From assembly GCA_037954665.1 (NCBI GenBank), contig JBBMOL010000022.1:5084001-5148000 (forward strand): 64,000 nt of DNA, given 5' to 3'. This stretch comes from Laguncularia racemosa (lineage: Eukaryota > Streptophyta > Magnoliopsida > Myrtales > Combretaceae). The translations under genes and the position numbers were made by a program. Below the pieces are notes generated by a model. It did not search any database and had not been told where the DNA came from. It worked only from the letters and a program-made list of their open reading frames with translations. Of this stretch, positions 49,168-60,250 are shown in pieces. Numbering within the stretch: position 1 is the stretch's first letter; every line of letters starts with the position of its first letter.

Positions 49168-51837
49168 AATACTCATTTCAAACTTTCTCAACGGTGGCTC
49201 CTAACTTGTACTATGACTTCCTCTCCTATTATTTAGTTCAGCAAGATCCAAAGAAGGGAAAAATTATTTAATGGCCAATGTTCAATGAGCATAATTAATG
49301 CATGATGCAATAAATAGAGTTATAATTTGGTATAATAAGATATAATTATGGTTTGTGGCCATAATTTGGTATATTTTTATAATAATTTCATTAAATACTA
49401 TGCATAGTAGAATTATGGTTTGCAGCCATAGCAATAAATAGGCCCTCAATCTTCCATAATTTCATAAAGGCATAGAATAGAATGCTTTCTAAGTTATGAT
49501 TACAACTTGATAAATAAATGTAATAATTTTCAGTAAATAATACTGTCATGCCCTAAAGGGGATGTGGAAGTTTCCGCTAAAAGTTATCATGGCACGTGTG
49601 CACTCGTTACATGATAACTGTCTTACGAGTTAGATGTCGTAAGACTCTAAATAATTAATTACATTTATGACTAATCATATTACATATACTCATGCCATAA
49701 AAATATAATTACGGATTTCATGTCCTACGGTCAACCAAAATCGTAGAGAGTCAGAATCCCCTACCAATCAGTAAATGGGATAAAACCTTAAGTCTCACAA
49801 ATTCAAATTTTACATCAAGGTCCTAAAAGTAACATTTCATCTAAATAGTATAACATTCACAATTCTTACTTTATCGTTCTTGGTTTCCAAAAACTCTCAA
49901 CACTTCACATCTTATCCCATCCCAAGCTTTCATAATCTTTACCTGCAAAACAGTCTATGGAGGGATGAACACATTACGTCTCAGTGAATGAGACTGTAAT
50001 ACTCTCAATGCTACACACGCACAAGCAATTTCAAATCCAGTTATCAAATCATATGCCATGCATGAACAACCATATGAATGCAACATCTTACATGGTCTTC
50101 CAGTAACCGACATGAAGTCTAGGGTTTACGCCTCTCTTGACCTTAGGTTAGGGATTTCAAAACCACCATTAGTGCCTGGGTCTTACACACAATCTCATTA
50201 CTCTTATCATTTATTTATAACTATGTCTTAGCTTTAGTGATCTAAGCTCATGTGCCTCTCTACACTGAGCATTTACACACCCTTAAGAGACAAGTTGGAC
50301 TCGGAACCATTAAGGCGTGGCAATCCCCTAATCACTTAGTTCGCACTTAGCGGAATAGTGATCCTCTAATCACTTCTGGCGCTTCCTGTAGCAGTGATGG
50401 CCTTCGATTTCATGCAATGTCTCATGTAATGTATGTTTAGTTTTATTTGAGTCCAATCCTTTAATTAATTGGCTTAAGATGATTAAATAATAGAAAATCA
50501 CCAGCCAATCCACATTTAGGGTAATAAAGTGAACTAATGAGCCTTTAAAGAATACAGTTTCAATGATAAACATTAGGGACCCAATCAATTCCACAAGTTA
50601 AAAACCATTACATCTCATATTCGCATTTATCGCAACAAGAAGAGATCATACATTTCACATCACAGATAAGGCAAGGAAAGCTAGACCAACCAGATGGAAC
50701 GATCAAGCTAGATACAAAATTTTAGTTGAACAATAGTGTAATATAGTTCAAATCTCCTCGACCGTTAATCAACCACTCAAGTTTGGGCTATAGTCTTCAT
50801 TTCTCGACACCTCTATGCCATTTCACTTCTCAAGTGTTTAGTTTTACGCATTCAGAAGTCAAAATAGGGTAGCCACATATATATATCCCTTCCGAGTATA
50901 CATATATATATAACGTATTTTTAACTAAAGGATAAATTTGTTAAATATTTTTCCTCATATACTCAAGAGATGTAAGAGGATAAAACTATTGCATTGAAAA
51001 ATAAAGACTTTCATTTATGATTGTATAATTATAGGTATGAATGTAACCTATATAGATATAGTAGGAAAATCGTTCGTCCAAGCATATATATATGTATTTA
51101 GAATTAGATCCTTATACATGTACATAATGATACATAGTTTGTTCCATATGTCTGTGTGTAAAGACCAATTATACATATATATATAGAAAAAGTTAAGTTT
51201 ACATGTATTGATTTAGTTTACGAAAACAAATCTAAATTTAGATATTAAATCCGTAGTGATAGCATTAGCAAACTAAGGCAAGGTGCTATTGTCAAGATGT
51301 GCTATTTACCCATAGCCCATTCTAATATTTATATCGTTACACTCGTATTTATCTATAATTTACCTAATTACTAGTTTCTTTGCATGACTTCCTTTCCAAC
51401 TTCTTTACCCTATTGTCTGCTAAGGAAATAATAAAAATTACAACAATTGCAATCACAACCAAACAAGGAAAGACACATATACAACATACCAAGATCCAAC
51501 ACAACATATTAAATCAATCATAACATTGTAGCATATCATAAAGTTTCCCACTCACTTGTTTATGGTCGTCATAGTCCTAATCATCATTAAGTGATTCTGA
51601 TGTGTGGTCTCTTCACCGAACATAGTATTGAAGGATTAGCTACAAGGACTCCACGCAATTTCCATTGGATTTCTCGATCTCTCGTTAGCTCCTATCTCTT
51701 CTTAAACTCCCCAATGCCTTTCCTTACACTCACATACATAATCATTTCACCGACGGCACGCCCACACTTCCAAGACTTCCTTTTATAACTTGATTACTTG
51801 ATCAAGCCGCTCGAGCCACAGCTACTACATCGATGAC
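49168..51837. other. DNA between elements A and B, possible LTR remnant
   Basis: No protein-coding similarity is seen. From 49544 (TGTCATGCCCTAAAGGGG) the sequence has the flavour of a chromovirus-type gypsy LTR: a TGTCATGCCC start, a GTCGTAAGACT word near 49640, and GGCG-rich patches at 50310-50400. No matching end, primer site or target duplication was found. TA-rich microsatellite patches lie at 50870-51190. Confidence 0.35.
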
Positions 51838-52930
51838 TGTCGAGTCTAATTTTTGAATTTCCATTCCTAATCCGATCTAGACTAGACCCTATGCTCATCT
51901 AATATAGATCCTCGACTTGAGTTAGGAATTTCGTTTGATTTTTGGAGTCGCCACCCAACTGTTGTTGGGAAATATTGAATTAAGACTAAAGGAGCGGATT
52001 AGTCTTAATTTGGACCACTAGTCGTCGTTATTTCCTCTTCTCGTTTTTGTGAAAAGAGGAAAAGGGAAAACCAGAGTTTCTAAGTCCGGAGGCTAACCTA
52101 TTAAAACCTTTACGGTTACCACATAATCTCCTGAAATTGTTCCTCTTTAGAAATGTGTTTTTATTGTGTTTCTGTTACTTTATGTTTCTGAATTATTTTA
52201 AGAAAATGATTTTTTATTTCATTTTATGGGTTGACCTGGATGGGTGCCTACGTACCTGCTACTCAGGATCAAACAAGCCGTAGTTCGCTTTTCTGAAAAC
52301 TTTAAGTGTGTTGGTGAATTTTAATTTATGAAAACTCTTTTAGTTTTGTGTTTTTATCATTTTTGGGATTTTTTTCTAAAAAAACTTCTAAGCCTAAGCT
52401 TTGATTTTATTTTGAAAATGATTTTAGGGAAAAAACATCAATTTTGGATTTATTTGAAGAAAATGATTTTTCTAAGTGCTAAAACTCATTTTTTTTATGA
52501 TTCTTTTATAATTTTTGAATTTTTTTATTATTTTTATGATTTTTTTGTTATTTTTGTGATTTCTGAGAATTTTGTGGATTATTGTGATTTTTGGGAATTT
52601 TTGTGATTTTTGGTTTATTATCTATCCTATTTTGACATCTAAAATTTTATTATTATTTTTCTATATTTTATTATTATTTATTTTTATTTTTTATTTATCT
52701 ATTTATTGCGTTCCGGTGGCCTTTTGCAGCGGGTGAGGTGTTGAATCCTAGCTTCTCGAGGTTGCTGAATCCAATGGTGGCGGTGGTTTGCTCCCAGAAC
52801 GTCTCCTTGCGATGGCTCTAGCTCCGGTTGGTGGTTTCGGCTTCAAGCTTCTCCGGCATACTCCGATTCGCTCCTTTCTCTCTCTTTCTCTCACTTGTGA
52901 TTCGTCTCTTGGCTTCCTCACCTCCTCCTG

Positions 52931-52938
52931 TATTTATA
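52931..52938 (-). promoter_or_regulatory. TATA box in the LTR of element B
   Basis: TATAAATA on the minus strand, at the position equivalent to those in the LTRs of element A. Confidence 0.65.
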
Positions 52939-53226
52939 GGCACTTGAAACCGAGCTGGATAAGCTCGGATTTCCTCCGATCGAAGCTAATCGGATTTTCG
53001 GTTAAAAAAACTAACTCCGATTTGACTCTATCCATCGATTTGTTGCGATTTGATTCTAATTAGATAATGTTTATCTTATTTCTGTTGAAGATCTGTTGGA
53101 TTTGTGCAAAAAATCGAATCGAAACGGCCGAAATACGAATTTTTCCTTCCGCCGGCGATCTCGGGCTCGAGGTAGGAGACGATCACGCGCCCGGCGCGTG
53201 CGCTTCCTCCAGCCAATTAGATGCTG

Positions 53227-53235
53227 CCACGTGTC
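53227..53235 (-). promoter_or_regulatory. G-box in the LTR of element B
   Basis: CCACGTGTC (plus strand), with the CACGTG core bound by plant bZIP and bHLH factors, about 290 bases upstream of the TATA box. Confidence 0.5.
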
Positions 53236-53281
53236 CTAGGTAAATGAAAAATTCGCAAAACGCGGAAACTGCTTCCCTCGC

Positions 53282-53345
53282 GTTTTGAACCCGTGACCGA
53301 GCCCCCCTGCGCGCGCCTTAGCCATGGTCCGGACCAGCTGGGCTA
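53282..53345 (-). other. tRNA-like segment in the LTR of element B
   Basis: On the minus strand an A-box match TAGCCCAGCTGG (53334-53345) is followed 42 bases later by a B-box match GGTTCAAAAC (53282-53291). The intervening DNA is GC-rich (GGCGCGCGCAGGGGGG), unlike the rest of the LTR. It is equivalent to 48816-48890. It is not a complete tRNA. Confidence 0.6.
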
Positions 53346-53636
53346 GCCCATTTTCTTGATTTTCTTTTATTCGCAAATTGCATATATGCAATGCGATTTT
53401 TTTATTTTTTTGTATTTTTTGAAATTTCAAAAATTTGTAAAAATTATTTATTATTCATTATTGCCATTTCTGAAATCATTTTTCAAAATTGATGTTTTTT
53501 TCTATTTATTTTTATTTTTTGAATATTTTTAATTATTTATGCTAAATTAGGGAAAAATTGGAAAAAATTGAAAAAAATTGGAAATTGATTATTATTGATT
53601 ATTGTGGATTCCTAGGGCAAAAATGGGGTGTTTACA

Positions 53637-53649
53637 GCTGCCCCTATTT
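53637..53649 (-). other. Polypurine tract of element B
   Basis: AAATAGGGGCAGC on the minus strand directly before the LTR start TGTAAACA; the primer for plus-strand synthesis. Confidence 0.85.
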
Positions 53650-53679
53650 GTAGTAAAGTTTGAAAAACTTGACTACAAA
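53647..53679 (-). other. Hairpin abutting the polypurine tract of element B
   Basis: Arms 53647-53661 and 53665-53679 pair at 14 of 15 positions around a 3-base loop. The only mismatch is at the same position as one in element A. Confidence 0.8.
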
Positions 53680-53727
53680 GACAAAAAAGAAAAGACGCCA
53701 TTTTTGGCCTCTTAAATAGGTTTTTGG

Positions 53728-55231
53728 TAGGAAAATGCTCAATGAGCTAATAATCCCACGATTTAAGATGGTCCTAACAATTTAGAACGATGTTCCTTCC
53801 CAAAAAGTGCTTTATGGGTTGACCAATTGGCAATGGGACATGTCTCCATCATTGTGTAGGAATGTATGAGAAATGATGATAGGAAGCGTCTTATCAGACT
53901 TGCAACCTTGGAAAGAAAATTTACTTAGGAAGCGCCTTTATGAGCTGGCTACCTGTCAACAGGAGCGTCTTGTTAGACTAGCAACTGTCTGGAAGAATAT
54001 TTCCGAAAAGTGCCCCGAGAGCTGACTAATCGGGAGAGTTTAGGAAAGTGCCCCTCATGGGCTGACTAACCTTGAGTGGAATGCCTCAGGAAATGCCCCC
54101 TATGGGCTAACCTTGAGGTAGATTTTTAGGAAAGTGCCCCCTATGGGCTAACTAACCTTTGATGGGATTGTCTCAAAAAGTGCCCCCTATAGGCTGACTA
54201 ACCTGGAGTTGAATTGTCTCAAAAAGTGCCCCCTATGGGCTGACCATGAGAACAAGGTTTTAGGAAAGTGCCCCCTATGGGCTGACTAACCTGGAGTTGA
54301 ATTTTGCCTCAAAAAGTGCCCCCTATGGGCTGACCATGAGGACAAAGTTTTAGGAAAGTGCCCCTTATGGGCTGACTAACCTAGAATTGAATTTGTCTCA
54401 AAAAGTGCCCCCTATGGGCTAACCATGAGAACAAAGTTTTAGGAAAGTTCCCCCTATGGGCTGACTAACCTGGAATTGAATTTGTCTCAAAAAGTGCCCC
54501 CTATGGGCTAACCATGAGAACAAAGTTTTAGGAAAGTGCCCCCTATGGGCTGACTAACCTAGATTTGAATTTGTCTCAAAAAGTGCTCCCTATGGGCTGA
54601 CTAACCTAGATTTGAATTCACCTCAAAAAGTGCCCCCTATGGGCTGACCATGAGGACAAAATTTTTAGGAAAGTGCCCCCTATGGGCTGACCATGAGGTA
54701 GATTTTTAGGAAAGTGCCCCCTATGGGCTGACTAACCTAGGATTGAATTGTCTCAAAAAGTGCCCCCCTATGGGCTGACCATGAGAACAAAGTTTAGGAA
54801 AGTGCCCCCTATGGGCTGACTAACCTGGAGTTGAATTTTGCCTCAAAAAGTGCCCCCTATGGGCTGACCATGAGGACAAAGTTTTAGGAAAGTGCCCCTT
54901 ATGGGCTGACTAACCTAGAATTGAATTTGTCTCAAAAAGTGCCCCTTATGGGCTAACCATGAGAACAAAGTTTTAGGAAAGTGCCCCCTATGGGCTGACT
55001 AACCTGATATAAAAATGATATCTAGGAAGGCATCTTTATAGACCGACCTTGGAAGAGATATAGGGAAGTGCCCCTTTTTGGGCTGACTACCCTATGATGA
55101 AAATGATGGCTCAAAAGGTGCCCCATGTGGGCTAACTTTGAGAGATCTAGGGAAGTGCCCCCTTTTTGAGCTGACCACCCTATTAAAGGGCATGTTCAGA
55201 CAAGTGCCCCACTACGGGCTGACTCATCTTA
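53728..55231 (-). repeat. Tandem-repeat array in the 3' region of element B
   Basis: It starts with units like those of element A (GGAAGCGTCTTATCAGACTTGCAACC near 53882), then passes into a homogeneous array of a higher-order unit of 89-90 bases (for example starts at 54221, 54311, 54400, 54489). Each unit is two half-units around AAGTGCCCCCTATGGGCTGA, one followed by CCATGAG.ACAAAGTTTTAGG and the other by CTAACCT.GA.TTGAATTTGTCTC. The last units (55010-55231) are degenerate. Non-coding; tandem repeats beside the 3' LTR are known from Tat-lineage elements. Confidence 0.9.
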
Positions 55232-55720
55232 TGCTTCTGAATATACTTTCTACAGCCTGAACTAAATGATGTGATGATATGATGATAGTTATTTATTTTA
55301 ATATGCTTGCCAGTTTATCGTGGATAGCAACCAAACAAACGAACCTTCGGGCTGGTTTGCTTCTGCTTCATTTCTTCTTATCTTGACACTGGGTCGACAA
55401 TTTTGATGTGCTCCCTTTCTTTATACACAGCGCTCTTTTGACGGTAATGTTACCATAATAACGCGCTCAGTTTTAATGCTAAAAAATAGATAGGATTATA
55501 TCACAAACCATATTAAGATTCATTATCATTTTAGTGTTTATTTTTCATTGGTGAAATGGTGGGTAATGTGTTTAAGGATATTTGTTATGGTGTGAATTGA
55601 TTTGGATTATTGACCATTCAGGGATATTAACTTTGCTTGTAAAAAGTAAAAACTTGACTCAACGAAATTTGTATCGAACATTGGCTTTCATAAACATTGG
55701 CAAAATTTCAATTCCCTTGC
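55232..55720 (-). other. Spacer between integrase and repeats of element B
   Basis: Non-coding DNA following the integrase stop; nothing recognised. Confidence 0.6.
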
Positions 55721-56392
55721 CTAAGGATAGTACATCTTTACAGCATCTGTGTTAATGGGGTCTCTCAACTCGAGACCATCCATCTGAGTTAATATCAAAG
55801 CACCTCCTGGCAGAACCTTTTTTACTACATATGGACCCTCATAGTTTGGGGTGAATTTTCCTCTGGAGTCCTGCGCGTTCGGGAGAACCTTCCTTAACAC
55901 CAGATCCCCCTCTTTAAAGTACCGAGGCCTCATCTTCTTATTAAATGCTCGGGCCATTCTTTGTTGGTAACACTGACCATGACATAATGCGGTAAGTCTT
56001 CTTTCATCAACTAGATTCAGCTGATCAAGCCTCTTCTTTACCCAATCTGATTCGGCTAACCGAGTTTCTGATAGGATTCTGAATGATGGTATCTCAACTT
56101 CAACTGGTAGCACTGCCTCTGTACCATATACCAATGAGTAAGGGCTAGCTCCTGTAGATGTTCTTATTGAAGTCCTGTAAGCCATGAGAGCAAACGGTAA
56201 CATTTCATGCCAATCTTTGTAAGTTATCGTCATTTTCTCGATGATCTTCTTGATATTTTTGTTAGCTGCTTCTACTGCCCCATTCATTTGAGGTCGGTAG
56301 GGAGTTGAATTTCTGTGGTTTATGTGGAATTGTTGGCATAAACCTGTCATCGATTTGTTGTTAAGATTGGTACCGTTGTCGGTGATGATGGA
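55721..56392 (-). pseudogene. Integrase C-terminal half of element B
   Basis: Continues the frame of 56393-58678 after a TAG at 56393-56395. It contains the second catalytic aspartate (SIITDNGTN), the catalytic glutamate region (PQMNGAVEAANKNIKK), the MAYRTS..TGASPYSLVYG block and the C-terminal module (YFKEGDLVLRKV, NYEGPYVVKKVLPGGAL), ending at 55721. The DD(35)E residues of this half are intact. The single nonsense codon, in place of what is usually glutamine in GVPQ.I.TD, separates it from the first catalytic aspartate. Confidence 0.85.
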
Positions 56393-58678
56393 CTAAGGAA
56401 CTCCGTATCGGGCTATTATGTCCCTTTTTAAGAAGCGGACTATTATCCCTTTTGTGACATTGGCGTATGATGAAGCTTCTACCCACTTGGTGAAGTAATC
56501 GATTGCTACCAGTATAAATCTGTGGCCGTTGGATTCTGTTGGAGTGATAGGGCCAATTATGTCGATTCCCCACATGGAGAATGGCCATGGTGCTGATAAC
56601 AAATGTAGCTCGTTGGGCGGAGCATTGATCTGGTTCACATAGACTTGACACAAATGATAGTGCTTGACATATTTTATGCAATCTGATTCCATAGTCAACC
56701 AATAATATCCTAACCTCATGATTTTTCGGGCCAACATGTAGCCATTCATATGAGGTCCACATACTCCTTCATGTACTTCTTTCATCAGTTCGCATGCTTC
56801 ATCTTTGTCCACACATCTCAACAGGGTGGTATCAGATGATCTCTTGTAAAGTATGGACCCACTTACTAGGAAATGGCTTGCTAACCGTCTGAGTGTTCTT
56901 TGGTCATTCTTGTTAGCCATTTCGGGGTATTTACCTTCTTGGAGAAAGGTCTTGATATCGTGATACCAGGGTTTGTTATCTTGTATCCTTTCAATTGTTA
57001 AACAGTAGGCGGGCCGACTTTCGATGTCTATTTTCATCGGTTGAACTTCAGCTCCTCCTGTTATCTGGATCATAGATGCTAGTGTGGCTAGGGCATCTGC
57101 GAACTGATTCTGAGTTCTCGGGATGTATGTGAAAGTGATTGCCTTGAATTCTTCAACTAGCTCTATCAAGTGTTGATGGTACGGTACCAGTTTGGGGTCT
57201 TTAGTCTTGTATTCCCCTCTTGTCTGTAGTATGATGAGCGACGAATCCCCATATACTTCTAATTCGCGGATTCCCATTTGACAGGCCATTTTGAGGCCAA
57301 GAATACATGCTTCATATTCTGCGATATTATTGGTATAGGGAAATGTAAGTCTCGTCGCTGCAGGGAATTGCGTGCCGTCCGGGGATATCAATACTGCCCT
57401 AACCCTACAACCGAATACGTTGGCGGCTCCATCGAAAAACAATTTCCATTTCAGGTTCTGCTCTGTCCCAAAGTCTTCTGCCGGCTTATCTTCCACTGAC
57501 AATATATTCTCATCCGGAAATTGAGCCTGTAGTTCTTGGGAATTTGTCTCGACAGGGTGTTCCGCCAACTGGTCGGCTAAAGCTTGCCCTTTCATCGAGT
57601 TCTGATTTACGTATGTGATGTCAAACTCGGATAAGAGCATTTGCCACTTAGAGATTCTCCCTATCAAGGCTGGTTTCTCTGCTAAGTATTTCAAGGGATC
57701 ATGTCTTGTTAGCAGTTCAATATGGTAATAAAGGGTGTATTGCCTTAGTCGATGCATGACCCAGATTAAAGCACAACACGTCTTCTCCACCTCTGAGTAC
57801 CTCTGTTCCCCATCTGTGAACTTCTTGCTCAGATAATATATGGAACGCTCTCTTCCCTCGTCATCTTTCTGCCCCAGCACACATCCCATGGATTCAAGGA
57901 GTATAGTGAGGTATAAGAATAAGGGCTTTCCTTGTTTCGGGACTATCAAGACCGGAGGTTTTGTAAGATAGTCTTTGATTGTTTCGAATGCCTCTTCGCA
58001 TTCGTCGTCCCATTCTATTGTGGTGTTCTTCTTCAATAGATGGAATAATGGCCGGCATTTGTCGGTGAGCTGTGAGATAAAACGAGCTATGTAATTTAAT
58101 CTTCCCAGTAAGCTTCTTACTTCTTTAACGGAGCGTGGGGACGGTAATTCTAATATGGACTTTACCTTGTCAGGGTCGATTTTAATGCCTTCTTGGCTTA
58201 TGACAAACCCTAACAATTTCCCCGTTGTGACCCCGAAAGTACATTTTTCTGGGTTCAACTTGAGCTGGAACTTTCTCAGTCGTTTAAATAATTTTCTCAG
58301 GATATCTATATGGTTTTCTCCTTTTTTGGATTTGGCGATCATGTCGTCGACATATACTTCAACCTCTCGATGCATCATATCGTGAAGTATAGCGACCATG
58401 GCTCTCTGGTACGTCGCCCCGGCGTTCTTCAAACCGAAAGGCATGACTTTATAACAGAAAGTTCCCCATGTTGTGATGAAAGTCGTTTTGGTTTTATCTT
58501 CTTCAGCCATTTTTATTTGATTATATCCTGAGAAACCGTCCATGAATGAGAAGAGATGGTTTCCCGCAGTATTGTCTACTAGAACATCAATGTGAGGTAG
58601 GGGGAAGTTATCCTTTGGCGTGGCTTGGTTTAAGTCCCGAAAGTTTACGCATACGCGTATTTTTCCATTCTTTTTCAT
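56393..58678 (-). pseudogene. RT, two RNase H domains and integrase N-terminal half of element B
   Basis: An open frame of 761 codons. Reverse transcriptase spans residues 1-170, with catalytic aspartates at FMDGFSGY (47) and YVDD (109-112). The gypsy RNase H (about 250-375) has LYLTILLESMGCVLGQ in place of the usual acidic catalytic start, so it looks inactive. The second, archaeal-type RNase H (about 411-540) has D416, E454, D478 and D528 in place and looks catalytically competent. Integrase starts near 590; its zinc finger keeps H636, H643 and C677, but the first cysteine is tyrosine (674). The first DDE aspartate is D706. The frame ends at a TAG (56393). The RT start is in the preceding fragment, cut off by a TAG at 58700. 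Confidence 0.9.
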
Positions 58679-58699
58679 GATAGGGACTACATTTGCTAC

Positions 58700-59179
58700 C
58701 TACTCTGGGTAGTTGGATACTTCAATGAACCCTACTTCTAGCAGTTTCTTGACTTCTTCTTTGATTTTCAGTAAGATGTCAGGCCTAAATCTTCTCAGTT
58801 TTTGTTTTTTAGGTTTGACATCTTCCCTTGTGGGAAGCCTGTGAACTACTATTGACTGGTCTAGCCCTGGCATGTCACCATACGACCAGGCAAACACATC
58901 TGCATATTCCGTTAATAGCTCGGTTATCTCACGTTTTTGCTCGGCATTCAAACTGGTCCCAATTTTGAGGTTCTTAGGGTTTTCCATGCTTCCTAGATTT
59001 ACTGTCTCCACAGGCTCATCGATCGAGATTCCGCCTTGTTCATGTTTTAGCCAATTTTCTTGTATTATTTTGTGTCTAAAATATCGCCTTCAACAACTGA
59101 CCCAGCAGCGTTGGAAACGATATCAGCGTTTTTACTTTCTACCTGCGCGAAATATCCCTGATGTTCGATGGTAGGAGAT
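58700..59179 (-). pseudogene. Protease-RT linker and RT start of element B (putative exon 2)
   Basis: Starting at a candidate 3' splice site (59179), the frame reads SPTIEHQGYFAQVESKNAD and on to ILDTK. A one-base shift at about 59062-59072 moves it to the frame of EPVETVNLGS (59011 onward), with the ITELLTEYADVFAWSYGDMPGLD block and the start of RT (VHRLP..VKPKKQKLRRF...LLEVGFIEVSNYPE). It ends at a TAG (58700-58702) where relatives have tryptophan. The RT palm continues at 58678. Confidence 0.75.
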
Positions 59180-59291
59180 CTGAGTAAAATGAAAGCATAT
59201 ATATATGTAAGAAAAAAACAAACTGTAATTGAACTTGATAATGAGTCTCAATAAAATTTGTTTAATAATCTTTCTCTATTCTTGAGCTAAC
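59180..59291 (-). other. Putative spliceosomal intron between protease and RT of element B
   Basis: On the minus strand AG|GTTAGC (donor, 59291) and a pyrimidine-rich TTTCATTTTACTCAG (acceptor, 59180) bound 112 bases rich in A and T and carrying stops. Joining 59292 to 59179 gives an AGA codon and keeps the open frame of both flanks. An intron at this place is a known feature of Ogre elements. Splicing itself is inferred. Confidence 0.55.
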
Positions 59292-60241
59292 CTAGCGCTA
59301 CTAATAGGATAACAAAACCAATTGTTGAGAGCCGGATGTTGGTTAGACGTGCGGGGAGTTGATTTCCCCTTGCTGTTGTCCTCTTCATTTATCTGAAGCT
59401 CTTGAATGACGTTTGCCTTTCGGAAAGATTGTTGGAGAGGTGGGATGCACATCTGGGTGTCGGTCAGCTTCTCCCTTATTCTGCCTTTGGCCCCTTTTGT
59501 TTACGCTTCTTCTGCGACCGTAGGAATGTACCTTAGTCCAAACGTCCCATGCTGCCCCTCTTTAAACTGACGGCCCTCCTTGCTGGTCACCATGTTTACT
59601 TCATTGAAAATCTGCAACCTCAGGTCTTCTGAACCTTCGTCCCCAATATAAGGTATGGCAGTCTCTTTGTATATGGCGTAATCCTGCTCGCCCAGTACAG
59701 TGACTATCTGCCCGTTTGTGATGAATTTAACCCTTTGGTGGAGACGAAAGGGGATGGCTCCAGCGGCATGTATCCAAGGTCGTCCCAAGAGCAAATTAAA
59801 AGATCTTGGGATATCGAGGACCTAGAAGGAGATGTGGAATGTTTGTGGACCAATTTCCACCGGTAGGCTCACCTCCCCTATTATGTCTCTTTTGGACCCG
59901 TCAAAAGCTTTGACCACTGTGGAGCTGGGTTTTATATTGCTTGGATCGACCCCCAATAAGTCGAGCGTTGCCAATAGGCAAACGTTGAGAGATGATCCGT
60001 TATCGATAAGTACCCGGGAGACAATGGTGTCATTACACCTGACCACTACGAATAGGGGTTTGGTATGTTGGTCTCCCTCTTCCCCTAGCTCTTCCGGAGA
60101 GAAGGATATTTGGTCCATTGCAAAAATGGAGTCTGCCATGTGACCCAATTTGTCTGTAGCGATACCTTCCGGGACCTGAATCTTTTTCAGCACTTTAAAG
60201 AGTGCTTCCCTGTGAGGTTCGGATGTTGTGAGAAGGCCCAT
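59292..60241 (-). pseudogene. Aspartic protease region of element B
   Basis: The retropepsin lies in two fragments of one frame, divided by a TAG at 59822. The first has FVVVRCNDTIVSRVLIDNGSS, where the active-site triplet D-N-G is intact. The second has the flap-distal FNLLLGRPWIHAAGA block and DYAIY. A TAA at 59501 then breaks the frame before a linker (LTDTQMCIPPLQQSF...) running to the putative donor site at 59292. It would mature gag and pol. The TAG at 60251 separates it from gag. Confidence 0.85.
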
Positions 60242-60250
60242 GAGCGATAT

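Larger units (their letters stand above)
51838..53636 (-). repeat. 3' LTR of element B
   Basis: About 1799 bp, beginning TGTCGAGTCTAAT and ending GTGTTTACA on the plus strand. It is the same family as the LTRs of element A but clearly diverged. TATA box at 52931, G-box at 53227, tRNA-like segment at 53282-53345. Confidence 0.92.

Noticed and set aside
53728..55231. CRISPR-like or satellite array
   Set aside because: Units are directly tandem without unique spacers, in a plant transposon 3' region, and related repeats occur in element A.
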